A DNA stretch of 64,000 nucleotides, taken from Hypoxylon rubiginosum. Taxonomy: Eukaryota; Ascomycota; Sordariomycetes; Xylariales; Hypoxylaceae. Positions 10,880 through 23,224 of this stretch are shown here, one piece after another. Where the stretch lies: assembly GCA_902806565.1 (NCBI GenBank), contig CADCXA010000037.1:496001-560000 (forward strand), read 5' to 3'. The translations under genes and the position numbers were made by a program. The notes beneath the pieces were generated by a model. The model worked only from the letters and a program-made list of their open reading frames with translations, was not told where the DNA came from and ran no database searches. Each line of letters opens with the position of its first letter. The first letter of the stretch is position 1.

Positions 10880-12525
10880 CGTAGCGACTATAACAATTCA
10901 TGTTGCTTTCTAGTCACCTTCCAAACCTCAAAAATTTGTGAACAGTCTTTTGCGTCTAATATCGACGCTCAAATAATAGTAACTCTAGGTGTAGCTTAGA
11001 ACAGAACGGTTTACTAGAATACTCGATGAACCATTAGAAAGAGGCAAGGGGCAGAATAAGTCAACTTTGTAGCCAATAATATGACGATACGGCCTGACCA
11101 CCGAATGAACCTGGGGAACGTTCCAGTGCATCAACTCTTATAATCCGGCCGTTTGATTGGACGGAGTGAATGCCTTTTTCTATGCGAGTTTGACATACGT
11201 CGAACCAAGGACAACATCTCTATGCCAGACCTTATCACGCCAACTTTAGTGGCAGGCACCTACCTACCTAGGTAGTAACACGTGTATATAACTGTGGACG
11301 ACTAGATATTCGAAATGACTGTAGCGCTATGTTTAGATAAAAGCGGCGAGAAGATGTACTGACCACTAACATCTAAAAGAGCAGCTCTCCTGATCCAACC
11401 CTACGTTAGGTAATGTACAAGGTATGTCTTACCTTAATCGAACCACCTCGACCTCGGCCTCCTATTTATTGGAGGGATAATCATGCTTGTTTGCTATAAA
11501 ATGTGTCTGAATACCCATAAAATGTGCCGGGAGCCACCACTCTCTGTTAAGTATCTACCGTCGGCCATTCGTTGGTCGTAATTATGCAAGGCATGCGCAG
11601 CACGCATATTCGTAAAGAGCCGGGATGCGAGATTGCCATATTTTGCCGAGGACATTCGGAATTGCCCGCCAAGGCTCAGCAGATGTTTCGACCGGCAACT
11701 TGAGATTCTCGACATTTGAACTGACTGCGTAACATTAAAAGGGATGGGTTCTCCCCAAAAGGATAATCCGGAGGGTTTGACCTAGGTTATTCATAACTCG
11801 TTGGTGACTTCATCCTCCTCTAGGTTGCTCTTTGTCTCATGGTGGTTGAAGAATAATTGGATAGTCCGGTTGCGAGTCTGACGCATTCTCCCGTGAGAAG
11901 GCCATTTCCAGTGAAGGAAATGGAATGGAGTTGCTTTTATCTAAAGGATTGCTTCGAAAACCAACAGGGCCCTTCTTTTCCTTAGCATCTTGAGCCCCTG
12001 AGTTCCTATAATCATTAACACGTTCAAGCTCCACGGATATAATGACGAAAACGACACTTGCCTAGTACAGGCCTTATTTTAACGTCGAATCACTTTGACA
12101 GGCTGTCTAGGTGCCGGCTCTCCGGGCTTCCCGGGCTCCTCAGGCTCCCTAAGGTTCCCCAGGTCTGCAGTTAAACTCGGGACCATTTACAATGGCATCG
12201 AACAAGCGACAACCTTTGCTAGCGGAACCTTGAAATCCGGGGAACTAGAGACGATCGTCAGGAACGAAACTCTGTCATGGCTCTGTCATGGATGAAAAGC
12301 TACAGGTGGGTATAAAGCTGGGGGATCCTTTGGGGGATCTCCTTGCCTTACCGCGACCTAAGAACGCCTTACAGGGACTGGCGCTGAGCTAGTCAAAAGA
12401 GGATTAGTACTGCCGATACGATAAGAGATAAGGTAGATTCCCGAGACTGGTATCGGCCGGATGAACAAAAAAGCGAGGGAAATATACCCAAATGGGCAAC
12501 CCGAGCCGGTGTACGGAGGTATCTA

Positions 12526-12539
12526 GGTACCTAGGTACC
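12526..12539. repeat. TACCTAGGTA palindrome family (best copy)
   Basis: GGTACCTAGGTACC, a perfect 14-base palindrome, is the longest member of a dispersed short repeat. Exact TACCTAGGTA cores also occur at 11265, 17071, 17917, 24972, 25134, 26306 and 26568, all between genes. Confidence 0.8.
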
Positions 12540-12580
12540 GTCTGGGCAGGAACGCGCGCAATGAAGTTTTTTGGAGGCTT

Positions 12581-12629
12581 TGGGGCCTGGGGCCTGGGGG
12601 CTTGGGGCTTGGGGGCTTGGGGCTTGGAA
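12581..12629 (+). repeat. G-rich minisatellite
   Basis: Tandem copies of a 7-9 base unit (GGGGCCT, then GGGGGCTT and GGGGCTT) run for about 50 bases. On the minus strand the tract would read as repeats of PQAPK, but no gene supports that reading. Confidence 0.75.
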
Positions 12630-13124
12630 GGGCCATGCGAGTCAGCTACCATGCTTAGAATCCCGGCAAGCTTAGCAAATTTCGGCTTCGGGCGTCACTC
12701 CAGAAAAATTAAATCACTCTGCGAACTTTGACGGCCTCACCCGCTTCAACCGTCTTTTAGACGCCAACACTCGTCCCAATTCCCCAGTTCCCATTGTTAT
12801 GCCTGGTCAATGTTAACGTCTCCTTTCGTCCCATCTTTTTAATGGTTTTCATTTCCCTCTAGTGTCCCCGTCTCTAAATTCCGAGCTCCTCCGAAATCAC
12901 GCGCCGTTCACTCCGCCCGTCCTACTCCTTGTATCGGCGGTCCACTACACGCGATCTTGAATTATTTCTCAAAATCAGTCAATTCAGTGCGCCAATCGAT
13001 AAGCCCACCTCCCCTCCCCAAAATACCCTACCTGGGTAGCTTAGTGTTTTACTGTCACCGATACCGCTACGTCTACGTCAACATCAACGTCTACTCTCGA
13101 CGCCGTGGTTAGAAACCTACCGAG

Positions 13125-15351
13125 ATGTCGACAACCACCACCGTAAAGGAGGTGGTCAAAGAGAGCCTCCTCGGTTCGAAGGAGCCATCCAACCTATCTG
13201 CTTCGCACCGTGCCTCCTTCATAAGCAATGCGAAGAAGGATGAGCACACCGGAGAGCTTTACATGGGACCTGATGAGTTCGTTGAGGCTATTGCGCCTCC
13301 CAGTGAAGACTATGTGAGCCATTATCCTCGCAAATTCATAACTAACCCATTTTTGCTAATTGGCCTTTCTCTATAGCACAAGATCAGCCGCGACCAGTAT
13401 AGCCTCCTATTTAGCGTTGCCGACCGCAATGGAACTGGGAAAGTGACAGTCGACGACTGGGCAGCTTTCGAGAACCTGCTGATGAAGCCCGATGCCGAAT
13501 ACGAGATCGCATTTCGCCTTTTCGATGTTGACCGCACCGGAACTGTCAAGTATGAGGATTTCAGACGCCTCTACGAGCGCGGCAAGGGACCAGACAGCAT
13601 CCCTTTCAACTGGGACTGCGAGTGGGCGAAACTGTATATCGGAGACAAGTCTAAGCGACACCCTCTCACGTACTCCGAGTTCTCCCAGATGCTCCGCGGT
13701 CTTCAGGGCGAGCGGATTAGACAAGCATTCCAGCTCTTCGACAAGGACAGAGATGGCTACATTGAGCCGGAAGACTTTGCTAGAATCATTCGCGAGACCG
13801 CAAAACACAAGCTCTCTGACCACCTCCTAGACAATCTCACGTCGCTCTGCAACATATCCACTGGCAGCAGGATCTCATACGCCAACGTCAGAGCCTTCCA
13901 GAACATGATCATGGAGATGGACCTAGTTGAACTCATCATCCGCCAAGCTTGCAAGAGGAGCGCTGACGGCAAGATCACGAGGACCGAGTTTCTGAATGAG
14001 GCAGCCAAGGTAGTCAGATTCTCCCTGTTCACCCCGATGGAAGCAGATATTCTCTTCCATTTCGCTAGCTTGGATGAGCCCTCTGGCCGATTAGGTTTAA
14101 TAGACTTTGCCAAGGTCTTGGATGCCTCTTGGAGACACCGTGGTACGGAAGAAGCACGGGAGGGCCAAGCCGTTTCTAAAGTAAGGTCTGCTACGAATAC
14201 TTTCTTCCTACGGGCTGTCGAGTCCGGTTTCAACTTCATGCTTGGAAGTGTGGCTGGTGCCTTTGGTGCATTCATGGTATACCCTATCGATCTGGTCAAG
14301 ACAAGAATGCAGAACCAACGAGGCGCCGACCCGGGACAGAGACTCTACAAAAACTCTATCGACTGTTTTAGAAAGGTCATTGCGAACGAGGGTTTCCGTG
14401 GTCTATACTCTGGAGTCGTGCCTCAGCTCGTCGGCGTCGCTCCGGAGAAGGCTATCAAACTTACCGTGAACGACCTCGTGCGTGGCTTTTTTACGGACCC
14501 TGCGACGGGAAACATCGAATTGAAGTACGAAATCCTGGCTGGTGGTAGTGCTGGTGGCTGCCAAGTCGTAAGTTCATCTTGCTACTTTAAGTTCTATGCA
14601 TCTTGGGTTGCTAACTTGATATTCTTAGGTTTTTACGAATCCACTTGAGATTGTAAAGATCCGACTGCAAGTCCAGGGAGAAGTTGCGAAAGCTACCGAA
14701 GGTGCACAGAAACGCTCTGCCATGTGGATTGTCAAGAACTTGGGTCTTGCCGGCCTCTACAAGGGCGCCTCAGCTTGCTTGCTTCGTGACGTTCCCTTCT
14801 CGGCCATCTACTTCCCCACGTATAGCCACTTGAAGAAGGATGTCTTTGGAGAATCCAAAACCAAGAAGCTTGGAATCTTGCAGCTTCTTTCAGCTGGTGC
14901 CATAGCTGGTATGCCTGCTGCGTATCTAACAACGCCATGTGATGTCATCAAGACACGTTTGCAGGTCGAGGCACGTAAGGGTGACACCAACTACACCGGT
15001 TTGCGACATGCGGCGAGTACGATTATGAAGGAAGAGGGCTTCCGAGCCTTCTTCAAAGGCGGACCGGCCCGTATCCTTCGGTCCTCGCCCCAGTTCGGCT
15101 TCACGCTTGCGGCGTACGAAGTCCTCCAGAGTGTCTTGCCATTCCCAGGCAAGCCCAAGCCGGAGCAAGTGCACACAGGTGTCGCGGATGTTGTCGACAC
15201 AATTCGAGAAAAGGATGTCACCTCACCTCACGCCCGCAGCCGAAATGCACTCAAGATCATACTTGATCTCGATGAGAATTTCGGTCGTGTCAAGCTTCCA
15301 GACCAGCAGTCCTGGAAGACGATGCCTCGAATCCTTGGCGGCGGAAAGTAA
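13125..15351 (+). CDS. AGC1: Calcium-binding mitochondrial aspartate/glutamate carrier
   Basis: Three exons, 13125-13313, 13377-14567 and 14629-15351, give 700 residues. The N-terminal half holds EF-hand-like loops: [14 protein letters not shown] (about 78-91), [12 protein letters not shown] (about 113-124) and [12 protein letters not shown] (about 185-196). The C-terminal half has three mitochondrial carrier repeats with the signatures [11 protein letters not shown] (about 365), [11 protein letters not shown] (about 465) and [11 protein letters not shown] (about 561). This two-part layout is that of aralar/citrin. Yeast Agc1p lacks the long EF-hand domain, so the animal-like form is kept here. 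The protein sits in the inner mitochondrial membrane, exchanges matrix aspartate for cytosolic glutamate and serves the malate-aspartate shuttle, with calcium sensed on the outside. Both junctions are phase 0. Confidence 0.95.
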
Positions 15352-15990
15352 GAGCCTCGCTTAGGACTTTCCCAATGGCCCTCCCAAGAGCCAAGAGCGC
15401 GCACTATAGAGTGCGCTCTATAAGCTCTGATTGCATTTCCTTTTCATGTTTTTGAAAGAACAATTGCATGGAATTGGCGTTTCGCGACCCGTGACACGGG
15501 TAATCTTTTCTGCGTTTTGTATTTTTGAGACGATTAAAGATGATGATGATCGTGGCTAGATACGATCATCTTGTGTAGGTTTGCTAGGTAGCTAGGATCC
15601 AAGGATCAGGATTGATGATGTTTCGGGTCCTCAAGGGAGACGAAGAGCAACGAGGGCACCCTCTGGTTCGCATGTCACTCATACCCTATAGACCGTGGGG
15701 AAATACGTCTCTTTCCGAAGAGTAATCAAATGGTTTGAAGTATATCAGATATTTTCACTTTGTGATTGATTGATTGATACAGCCCCAACGTGAACCGAGT
15801 ATCGTAAGTTCATCATAGATATTGTACAATTGCCATAAAACGCCCCGGGTATGCCCTGCCTTGGTCCCCTTTGAACCCCCCCATATTGAACTCCGTATAA
15901 ATCATCGAAATCAACGAAAGAGTTTTGGTATTACATATACATCCGCGCGCGCCATCACAGTAGCACTGCGCACGCAATAAGAGAAAAATC
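15352..15990. other. Convergent 3' intergenic region with a small hairpin
   Basis: This lies between the converging AGC1 and F-box-like genes. An imperfect hairpin (AGCGCGCACT, loop ATAG, AGTGCGCT) lies at about 15395-15416, near the 3' end of AGC1. No gene is visible. Confidence 0.45.
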
Positions 15991-16899
15991 TCAATTCGAG
16001 GACCAACTCGACTGCACTTCGGGTTCCCGGGCGGCCTCCTCCTTCTTCTCCTCCTCCCAGCAGAACGGCTCGACCTCGGCGCCGGCCTCGCTCATCATGG
16101 CGCGCTCGAGCCAGCGCGCGTAGTCCTCGAAGCCGGCCAGGCCGCCGACGACCTTGGCGCGGCGGACGCCGCGCACGCCCTCGAACAGCCGCAGGACCTC
16201 GGGGCCCGACGCCTGGAACGTGGATTGCACGGCTTCCAGGACGACCTCTTCCCGGTCGGACAGGTGCCGCGTCACGGCGTCCTGGTCGTACCCGGGCTCG
16301 GCGTCGAGCCGCACGCACACGTGGAAGCGGCCGATCTGGGCGGCGGCGTCCTCGGCGAGGACGGGGCGGTAGGCGCGCCGGAGTTGGGGCAGGTCTGTTA
16401 GGAGCGTGTTGTGCACGAGGAAGGTGTTGTTGCGGTAGAGGAGGGGCTGCGCTTCGGCGTAGAGAAGCCGGTTCGCGCGTAGGATGGCCGTGTGTAAGAG
16501 GCCGGGCTGCTGCTGGTACGACTTGGTGGAGGGTGACGAGGCGTCGTCGGCGGGCAGGATGAGCAGGTGCTTTAGGATCTCGTGGCGGATCTCGGGGGGT
16601 AGGGTGACGAGGGTCGGGGGCGGCGGGGGACCGCTGAAGGTGCCGAAGTCGGTGATGGTCTGGGAGGCGGCGTCGTCGAGGACGCATGAAGAGGCGGCGT
16701 CCTCATCGTCGCTGTCGCTCCGCTCGCTCTCCGTGTCTAGGTCCGACGTGTCGAGCTCCGTCGTGACGGCCTGCATCAACTTGTTCTGCTTCCCGGGCTG
16801 GTGCTCTGATAGGTAGTCCCCGAGCGTCAGGTACGGGGAGCCGTGCGCGTCTACGATGGTGTGCGTCGGCTCCATGTTGGACGGTTGCTGCCACAGCAT
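15991..16899 (-). CDS. F-box-like / 2EXR-type protein of unknown function
   Basis: One exon of 302 residues on the minus strand, starting at an ATG at 16899. After an acidic, serine-rich N-terminus comes TLPPEIRHEILKHLLILP (about 99-116), resembling the first helices of an F-box, then the typical fungal continuation LHTAILRANRLLYAEAQPLLYRNNTF. Such proteins may act as substrate adaptors for SCF ubiquitin ligases, but many fungal members are of unknown role. The C-terminus is acidic and lysine/glutamate-rich (EEEKKEEAAREPE). The coding sequence is very GC-rich, which produces long shadow frames in other phases. Confidence 0.7.
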   Translation of the reverse strand: MLWQQPSNMEPTHTIVDAHGSPYLTLGDYLSEHQPGKQNKLMQAVTTELDTSDLDTESERSDSDDEDAASSCVLDDAASQTITDFGTFSGPPPPPTLVTLPPEIRHEILKHLLILPADDASSPSTKSYQQQPGLLHTAILRANRLLYAEAQPLLYRNNTFLVHNTLLTDLPQLRRAYRPVLAEDAAAQIGRFHVCVRLDAEPGYDQDAVTRHLSDREEVVLEAVQSTFQASGPEVLRLFEGVRGVRRAKVVGGLAGFEDYARWLERAMMSEAGAEVEPFCWEEEKKEEAAREPEVQSSWSSN

Positions 16900-16904
16900 G
16901 ATGA

Positions 16905-17110
16905 GAGGTGTGGTGTATGTAGTATGAGTTGGTAGTATGAATTGGTGGTATGGTATGGTACGATGTAGCGGTGTGTGGTTTATAGTATATGGTATGGTAT
17001 ATAGTATAGTATATAATATCGTATATGGTATCGTATATGGTTATGTGTGTGATATAGTATATTAGGTAGGTACCTAGGTATAGTGGTAGGTGTGGTAGGT
17101 ATGGTATAGG
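16905..17110 (+). repeat. TATGGTA-type microsatellite tract
   Basis: About 200 bases just upstream of the F-box-like gene consist largely of irregular TATGGT, TAGTAT and GGTGTG repeats with strong purine/pyrimidine strand bias. It includes one exact TACCTAGGTA at 17071-17080. The tract lies in the presumed promoter or leader of the minus-strand gene. Confidence 0.7.
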
Positions 17111-20100
17111 ATGGTTATAAGATGGTGTGTCAGAGACAATTGTCTTGTCAGAAGAGGATATCTTGATGCCTTTTGTGTCTTTGACTTCGGACTCAATGGC
17201 GGTTATGGTCAACAAATATTTTTAAGAGTTTTGCCTTCTTCTGCGCAGTTCTGCTATAGAGGGCGCGTGGTTGTTAGTCACGAGCAGAAATGACGTGTGA
17301 CGATGATGGCAGTGATGTTTAGGGGGCAACAAGCAATTCCGAACTCGAGCCCAGGAACTTCCGTGACGGCCCCTCTAACCCCTATATAACTTTCTATACT
17401 CCCTATAAGGAACCACAGTGCGGGGAACACAATCACATGAGACAGGATTCGATGGATGTAGCTATCCTCCCATTATTTCCGTCTCGATCGGCACCCATAA
17501 ACACCCATTGCTTAAGGGGGCTTCGAGGGGTCCCGAGGGGCTCCAAGAGCCGAGGGGTAATTCTTGACGTTTCGGTCAAAAAAAAAAGATGGGGTGGGTG
17601 TGACACTTGGAGACTGACATGATCTCCGCATCTGCCAATGTAACCTCCGCTTACATACATCTACAGAGTGGACCACTACTTGGGTCCCTGATTGGGCCTC
17701 TGGGAAGTATCAAAAATGATAAAAATGACCAGTATGACATGATGGGACGATACGTACATAGGAGGATCGAGGTCACGCCAAGAAGCAAAAAAAGGGGGCT
17801 CCCCCACACCGACAGGTTGGAGACAGGAGACAATGCCACTTATCTAGGAACATAGCCAGACGGCTGGACCCGGCCTTGCTCAATCCATGACATTCGATAA
17901 TTACCTACCCCTTAGGTACCTAGGTATGCTTTTGGTTTTAGCCATGTGGTATTTGGAATAGTAAAAGATGCTTAGTTCAGCCTCAACAGCCTCAACTTGC
18001 CTTCTAATATATACCACACACGTATGCTAATACCTAGGTTAGATCTCGGCATGGGAGCTTTTCACCGGTCATACTGTATACATAGACCTTCGTACATACG
18101 CCTACAGTTATTGGAACGGGCTATACTCCCCGTGCAACGCTAAGCCACCGCCAGCAGTACCATAGTATCACGGTGACGTTTCCCAGTAAGCACTAAAGCG
18201 GTGAAGATACTGTGCGGATATGTAATAATCCATTACCCGTCCTATAATGGCCGCCAAAAGCCTGCAATACCCGTAATGCTGCAGTTATAAACTCCAACAA
18301 TCCTGATCTCAGGGGAAGGATTTACGATGTGGCCAGATCTCCATATCGTGCGTTCTGCAAGCCATCATAAGTTGATCAGCCCAAGAAGAATATAATTTTA
18401 TTATATGAACACAACCGTCCTGGAGCTTACTCACGTAGATACCTCGTAAGGTTCTCGCAAGACGTTGAACCGTGTCTTTTAATTCACTGCGACCAGTACT
18501 TTAGGTACATATTCAACCATGACTCAATACCTCAGCCGAGGATAATCGGCACACCACGCACCACACACAGCTACAGACACATACTGTACTTGCGCAGGTT
18601 GAACACCAACCGATCTCGAAAGGAAAACCTCCTTCGAGACGATGGGCGGTAAATCGCGATACCCCCACAGCCCGCACTTGACTGCTTACTTCAAAAGTTG
18701 GGTGAAATTTGGTAAAGTACGCAAGGCTTTGACCTTGATCTGCTCGCGCAGTCTTACTGCATAAGCTCGTGCAGGTTCTTGTCGCAATTCTATGTAAGTC
18801 GGCTAATTTCAGCCGGTCCCGCGCGGATGATCCCATGCGGCCTCTGATCGAGGTTTGCCAGAATCATCGGAGCCTTGCGTGTTTTACAACTTGTAGGGCG
18901 AAGCAATCGTCTGCGATTTGACGAAATATACCATATATCTTTTTGCAGAGGATTTTCAGTCCAGAGTTAACCAGATCGTGATTTGCGAACTACACAACCT
19001 TAGAAGGTGAACACCTATCGTCTCACGATCCAATAGGCTCCTACGCTTTTCTGTCAATGTCGAGATGTGACGAGTTATATTCAACGACGGAACATGCTGG
19101 TTCATGTCATTCAACTTTCCCGTACTCTGTGCACGGACACAGTATGCACACTCATTGACTCGCAATCAGCCATGAGTTGGACGATCCTATACTTGGCCGT
19201 ATTGGCTTATAGATAACCAGCATCACCAGCATCATCATCACCAACATCACCAACTTGTGTTGAGCTTAGAGAAAATTTTATGACCTCATCAATGGTATGT
19301 TCCAGTGTCTAGAATCGTTAACAGGTATGTCGCTTAGTATACCAAATATGGACTTACAAGGGTGCCACGAGTTTATGTAGCTGTAAAGTTGTCGATGGCT
19401 TTTCCTATTGGTCCATTCTTAGTCTATAATCGGTAGTAAAACCTCTTAGCAACTCGATTATTGCTTGCAAGAGTCATTTGGAATGTTCTACTGCGGCATC
19501 AGTATTCGCTCTTGCAGATAGCCAGTAAACTGGCAACATGCCTAAGTAGGTACCTAGTCTCTTGAACATAGAGTCCGCTGTTCATTCACCGAATCATGTC
19601 TAAACAGCGGATTGATTGGGGGGTAGTATTGTGAAATCGCTCAGTACCATCAGGCGTAGCAAGGCTATTCATTGGTACTAGAATGTGCCGCATACAATCG
19701 AGTTCCACCTAAGATGCCGTTGCTCAAGCTCAAAACATTCGATTGCGAAGATCTCTACAAGCATATTCGACAAATCTGGCCCCATATCGAGCCTAATGGC
19801 CTCTCACGGATAGGCATCGCACGACGAGATCTTCCAATTCCGTACTACATCCGCGGCGCGGGCAGATACGCAGCGACCACCCTAGTCGACAAGATATCCG
19901 TCTGACCACACGCTCGCAATACAGTCAGACTCTCACCTTCACAAGCTCTACGCATAGCTCTGGTAGTTACGTGGTCCCCCCAAACTGTATTGATCCAGCA
20001 GCGACCATTGTCCGTGGCTTCTATGGGTGCCGAACTGCTGGCGTCGCATGGGCCTGCAGCATGCAAGGCAACGGTAAGAGGTAAAAGGTAAGAACATTGA

Positions 20101-21313
20101 AGACAGCGGTGGGATGGCACAGGTATGGCATTGTATTTTTTTTTGTTTTTCAATTCAACAAGAGAATTCCATGTTAAAAAACATGGCAGTTTCGTACGAA
20201 TTAGCTACCCCTATCTTCAAGACTCAAATCAATACAAGAGGTTAAAAGGTGGCGGGATCTGCTCAACCCCACAATCTATGTATTAGATTCATACCTAGAA
20301 TCTCAACGGATGCGAAGACTTCGAGCCTACCGCTGGCGGATGAATGAATCTGAACCCGCTTTCTGTATTCATGCCCAATGTAAATGCGATGAATATCAGT
20401 GCCAATGTTAGATGGGATTCATAACGTTCCCACTTCCGATCAGACATTTCAGAGTTCATATGCACCTTGGAAATACCACCCTCTTCTAGGGCGACGTATC
20501 GTATGGTCTAACAGAGTCGAAGACGTTATGGTACTGTTCTCAATGTAGCCATGGGTTTGTTCCCGATATGAGTATGCGAGTATGCAGACAAGGCATGTTC
20601 TCGAGCAGCTTATTAAAGACCCAACTATTGGCACGACTCTTAGTTTGTAGCTGCTTGAATCATAAGACGAATATCAAGCAAGAGGCCTTCAGAGTGGTCG
20701 ATGCTGTCACGCTAAGGGATTCTATGCTTAGGAGTTAGCATACAAAGCCAACCATACACTCACTACCCGCTATTCTAGTACGTTAGAGTTATATTGGAAG
20801 AGCCTTCGGTATTAAGAATATCAGATTTAATTAAAAAAGAAAATAATAAATAGATAGATAAACCCGGCTAGGAGGCTCACTTTACAGAAACCACTTAACG
20901 ATGACAATGTTGTGGAGAGTTCAAAACAACAAAAGTAAATTAGTATTGCATTAATAAAGCAGGCGGTGAAAGGAAAATAGCCTACGGCCAAACCCCGCAA
21001 AAAACCCCACGTCGAATTCTGCCGTCCGAGGTGGGGCAAAGTGAGACTTGACGTTGACTGAAGAAATCGGAATTTGTGAATAGTGTCATAGCCTCCGTGT
21101 TAATTCAATCAAAAGCATCCTGTGCCGTATCCTGTTTTCATTTGGAAAACAACCAGTTTCGGATTGCCGGGTGGTTTTTCCCCCTCCTTGGCCCCTTGAC
21201 TTGAGGAACCGACATTATCGCGAGGCAATCCCGAAATTGCAACTCTAGGGTGCGCCACAAGTTACAACCGATGACCCCGGAATCCCGAATCTTGTCTTGA
21301 GTAAGCCGTCAAG
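17111..21313. other. Gene-desert of about 4.2 kb
   Basis: I find no gene with domain or splice support here. It contains a TACCTAGGTA palindrome at 17917-17926 and a nine-of-ten copy at 18031-18040. A CATCAC triplet-rich stretch lies at about 19217-19256. A 63-codon ATG frame at about 19714-19905 has no recognisable family. The last 300 bases are presumably the DRG1 promoter. Confidence 0.5.
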
Positions 21314-22807
21314 ATGGTGAACATTACGGAGAAAATCAAGGAGTGAGTCGGGAAATATCACCCTGCGCTGCCGCCCTGCAATGTATGTAATGTGTGTACT
21401 CACCTCATCGCGCATAACAGGATCGAGGATGAGATGAAGAGGACCCAAAGTAAGAAGAAGCCGGCCCGGGCCGCTGGGACGATGATGGTGATACGATTTC
21501 TGACTTGCTGAAACCATTCTATAGAAAACAAGGCGACTGGTAAGGCTGTCACAAGCTTCTCCCCCACGGCTAACGGGAGACTGAGGCTAATTTTCTGGGT
21601 GTGCAGAATACCACCTTGGACTTTTGAAGGGGTATGAGCTCATCTGCAAGTTCCCGAGGCTTGTTGCGTTAACTAAAAAATACCGAATTTAGAAAACTTG
21701 CACGTTTACGAGCACAACTTCTCGAGCCTGGCCCCGGCGCAGGCGGAGGTGGTGGTGCCGGCTTTGATGTGAGCAAGAGTGGCGATGCCCGGATAGCCCT
21801 CGTCGGCTTCCCGTCAGTGGGAAAATCAACCTTCCTATCCAAAGTGACTAAAACAAGATCCGAGGTCGCCTCGTACGCCTTCACGACTCTAACTGCAATC
21901 CCCGGTGTTCTCGAGTACGGCGGTGCGGAAATCCAGCTACTTGATCTACCCGGTATCATCGAAGGTGCTGCAGAAGGCAAGGGTAGAGGGCGGCAGGTCA
22001 TCTCGGCAGCCAAGACGAGCGATCTCATCCTCATGGTCCTCGATGCTACCAAGAGAGCGGAACAGAGGGCGCTGCTGGAAGCTGAGCTAGAAGCTGTCGG
22101 AATTCGGCTGAATAGGGACCCGCCGTAAGATTTCTAAACTTACCCCTTTTACCCTCCCTCCCAACCCCCCCCCCCCCCCCCCAACTGTTCTCCCAGCCTA
22201 AGATGCTGACCTATATACCAGTAACATATACCTAAAGGTGAAGAAGGCCGGGGGCGTCAAGATCACGTTCCAGGCGACGCCCAAGAACATAGACGAGAAG
22301 ATGGTGTTCAACATCCTGCGCGACTACAAGATGCTCAACGCCGAGGTGCTGATCCGCGACGACGAGGCGACGGTGGACGACCTGATCGACGTCATCATGC
22401 GGGACCACCGCAAGTACATCAAGTGCCTGTACGTCTACAACAAGATCGACAGCGTCTCGCTCGACTTCCTCGACAAGCTCGCGCGCGAGCCCCAGACCGT
22501 CGTCATGAGCTGCGAGCTCGACCTCGGCCTCCAGGACGTCGTCGACCGCTGCTGGAAGGAGCTCCAGCTCATCCGCGTCTACACCAAGCGCAAGGGCACC
22601 GACCCCGACTTCGGCGAGGCCCTCATCGTCCGCAGCAACTCGACCATCGAGGACGTCTGCGACCGTATCCACCGGACCCTGAAGGACACGTACAAGTACG
22701 CCCTGGTATGGGGAGCCAGCGCCAGGCACGTCCCGCAGAGAGTCGGCCTAGGGCACGTGGTAGCGGATGAGGATGTGGTCTACATCGTTAGTGGATACAA
22801 GGCATAA
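21314..22807 (+). CDS. RBG1: Developmentally regulated GTP-binding protein, DRG1/Rbg1 type
   Basis: Six exons, 21314-21342, 21421-21449, 21525-21539, 21607-21631, 21693-22124 and 22222-22807, give 371 residues (yeast Rbg1 has 369). The joined N-terminus reads [38 protein letters not shown], the conserved DRG start. G1 is GFPSVGKST (about 72-80), G3 is [10 protein letters not shown]4 is YNKID (about 248-252), and the C-terminal TGS domain ends [14 protein letters not shown]. These OBG-class GTPases associate with translating ribosomes together with a DFRP/Tma46 partner and help translation under stress. Four of the first exons are only 15-29 bases long, so nearly all of the helical N-terminus is encoded by micro-exons. 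The last intron holds a run of 18 cytosines. Confidence 0.95.
22165..22182 (+). repeat. Run of 18 cytosines in the last DRG1 intron
   Basis: An uninterrupted homopolymer of 18 C lies in the pyrimidine-rich part of the 97-base intron 22125-22221. It is well away from donor, branch (GCTGAC) and acceptor. Confidence 0.9.
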
Positions 22808-23224
22808 CGGAGCCAATAGCAAGTTAATAAACATAATTAACCAACCACATGACGCAGATCATTAGTAAGAGTGAATCAATGTGTGTAGTGAATCAATGTA
22901 TGTGTGCAGCAAAGCAAATGTATTCTCGTGAATCATCGGATGATGTCTTTAATCAATCATCATCAAAGGCAAATATACATGTCGTGATAGGCTCCCCTTT
23001 CCCCATTATACTGTGAAGAGCCCCCCAGGTCCAGGAATGCACGCATTACCCTAGAATCCCCTCCCTTTCCACCAACGCCATTGCGACGACCCTGGTACTA
23101 TCATCATAACGAAAAGAAAGCAAAAACAAAAGCATCTGGTATCGGAGAAGAATAAAGACCCTTAATGCCCGAACAGGGAAGGGGGAGGGGGCGAAAGTGG
23201 TCCAGAGGGCGTAGCGGTAGAAAG
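22808..23224. other. Convergent 3' intergenic region
   Basis: The gap between the converging DRG1 and Spo12-like genes shows no further gene. It contains repeated GTGTGTAGTGAATCAATG-like words near 22875-22905. Confidence 0.4.

Larger units (their letters stand above)
10880..13124. other. Gene-poor region with short repeats; AGC1 promoter at its right end
   Basis: No gene is supported in these 2.2 kb. Two exact copies of the palindrome TACCTAGGTA occur at 11265-11274 and 12528-12537, and a G-rich minisatellite sits at 12581-12629. The last few hundred bases before 13125 are pyrimidine-rich, as expected of a fungal promoter and 5' leader. Confidence 0.5.

Noticed and set aside
15911..16687. 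258-codon Arg/Pro-rich minus-strand frame
   Set aside because: Overlaps the F-box-like gene in another phase and has the Arg/Pro/Ala bias of a shadow frame.
19714..19905. 63-codon plus-strand frame (MPLLKLKTFDCEDLYKHIRQIWPHIEPN...)
   Set aside because: Could be the end of a decayed gene, but no upstream coding segment or domain supports it.
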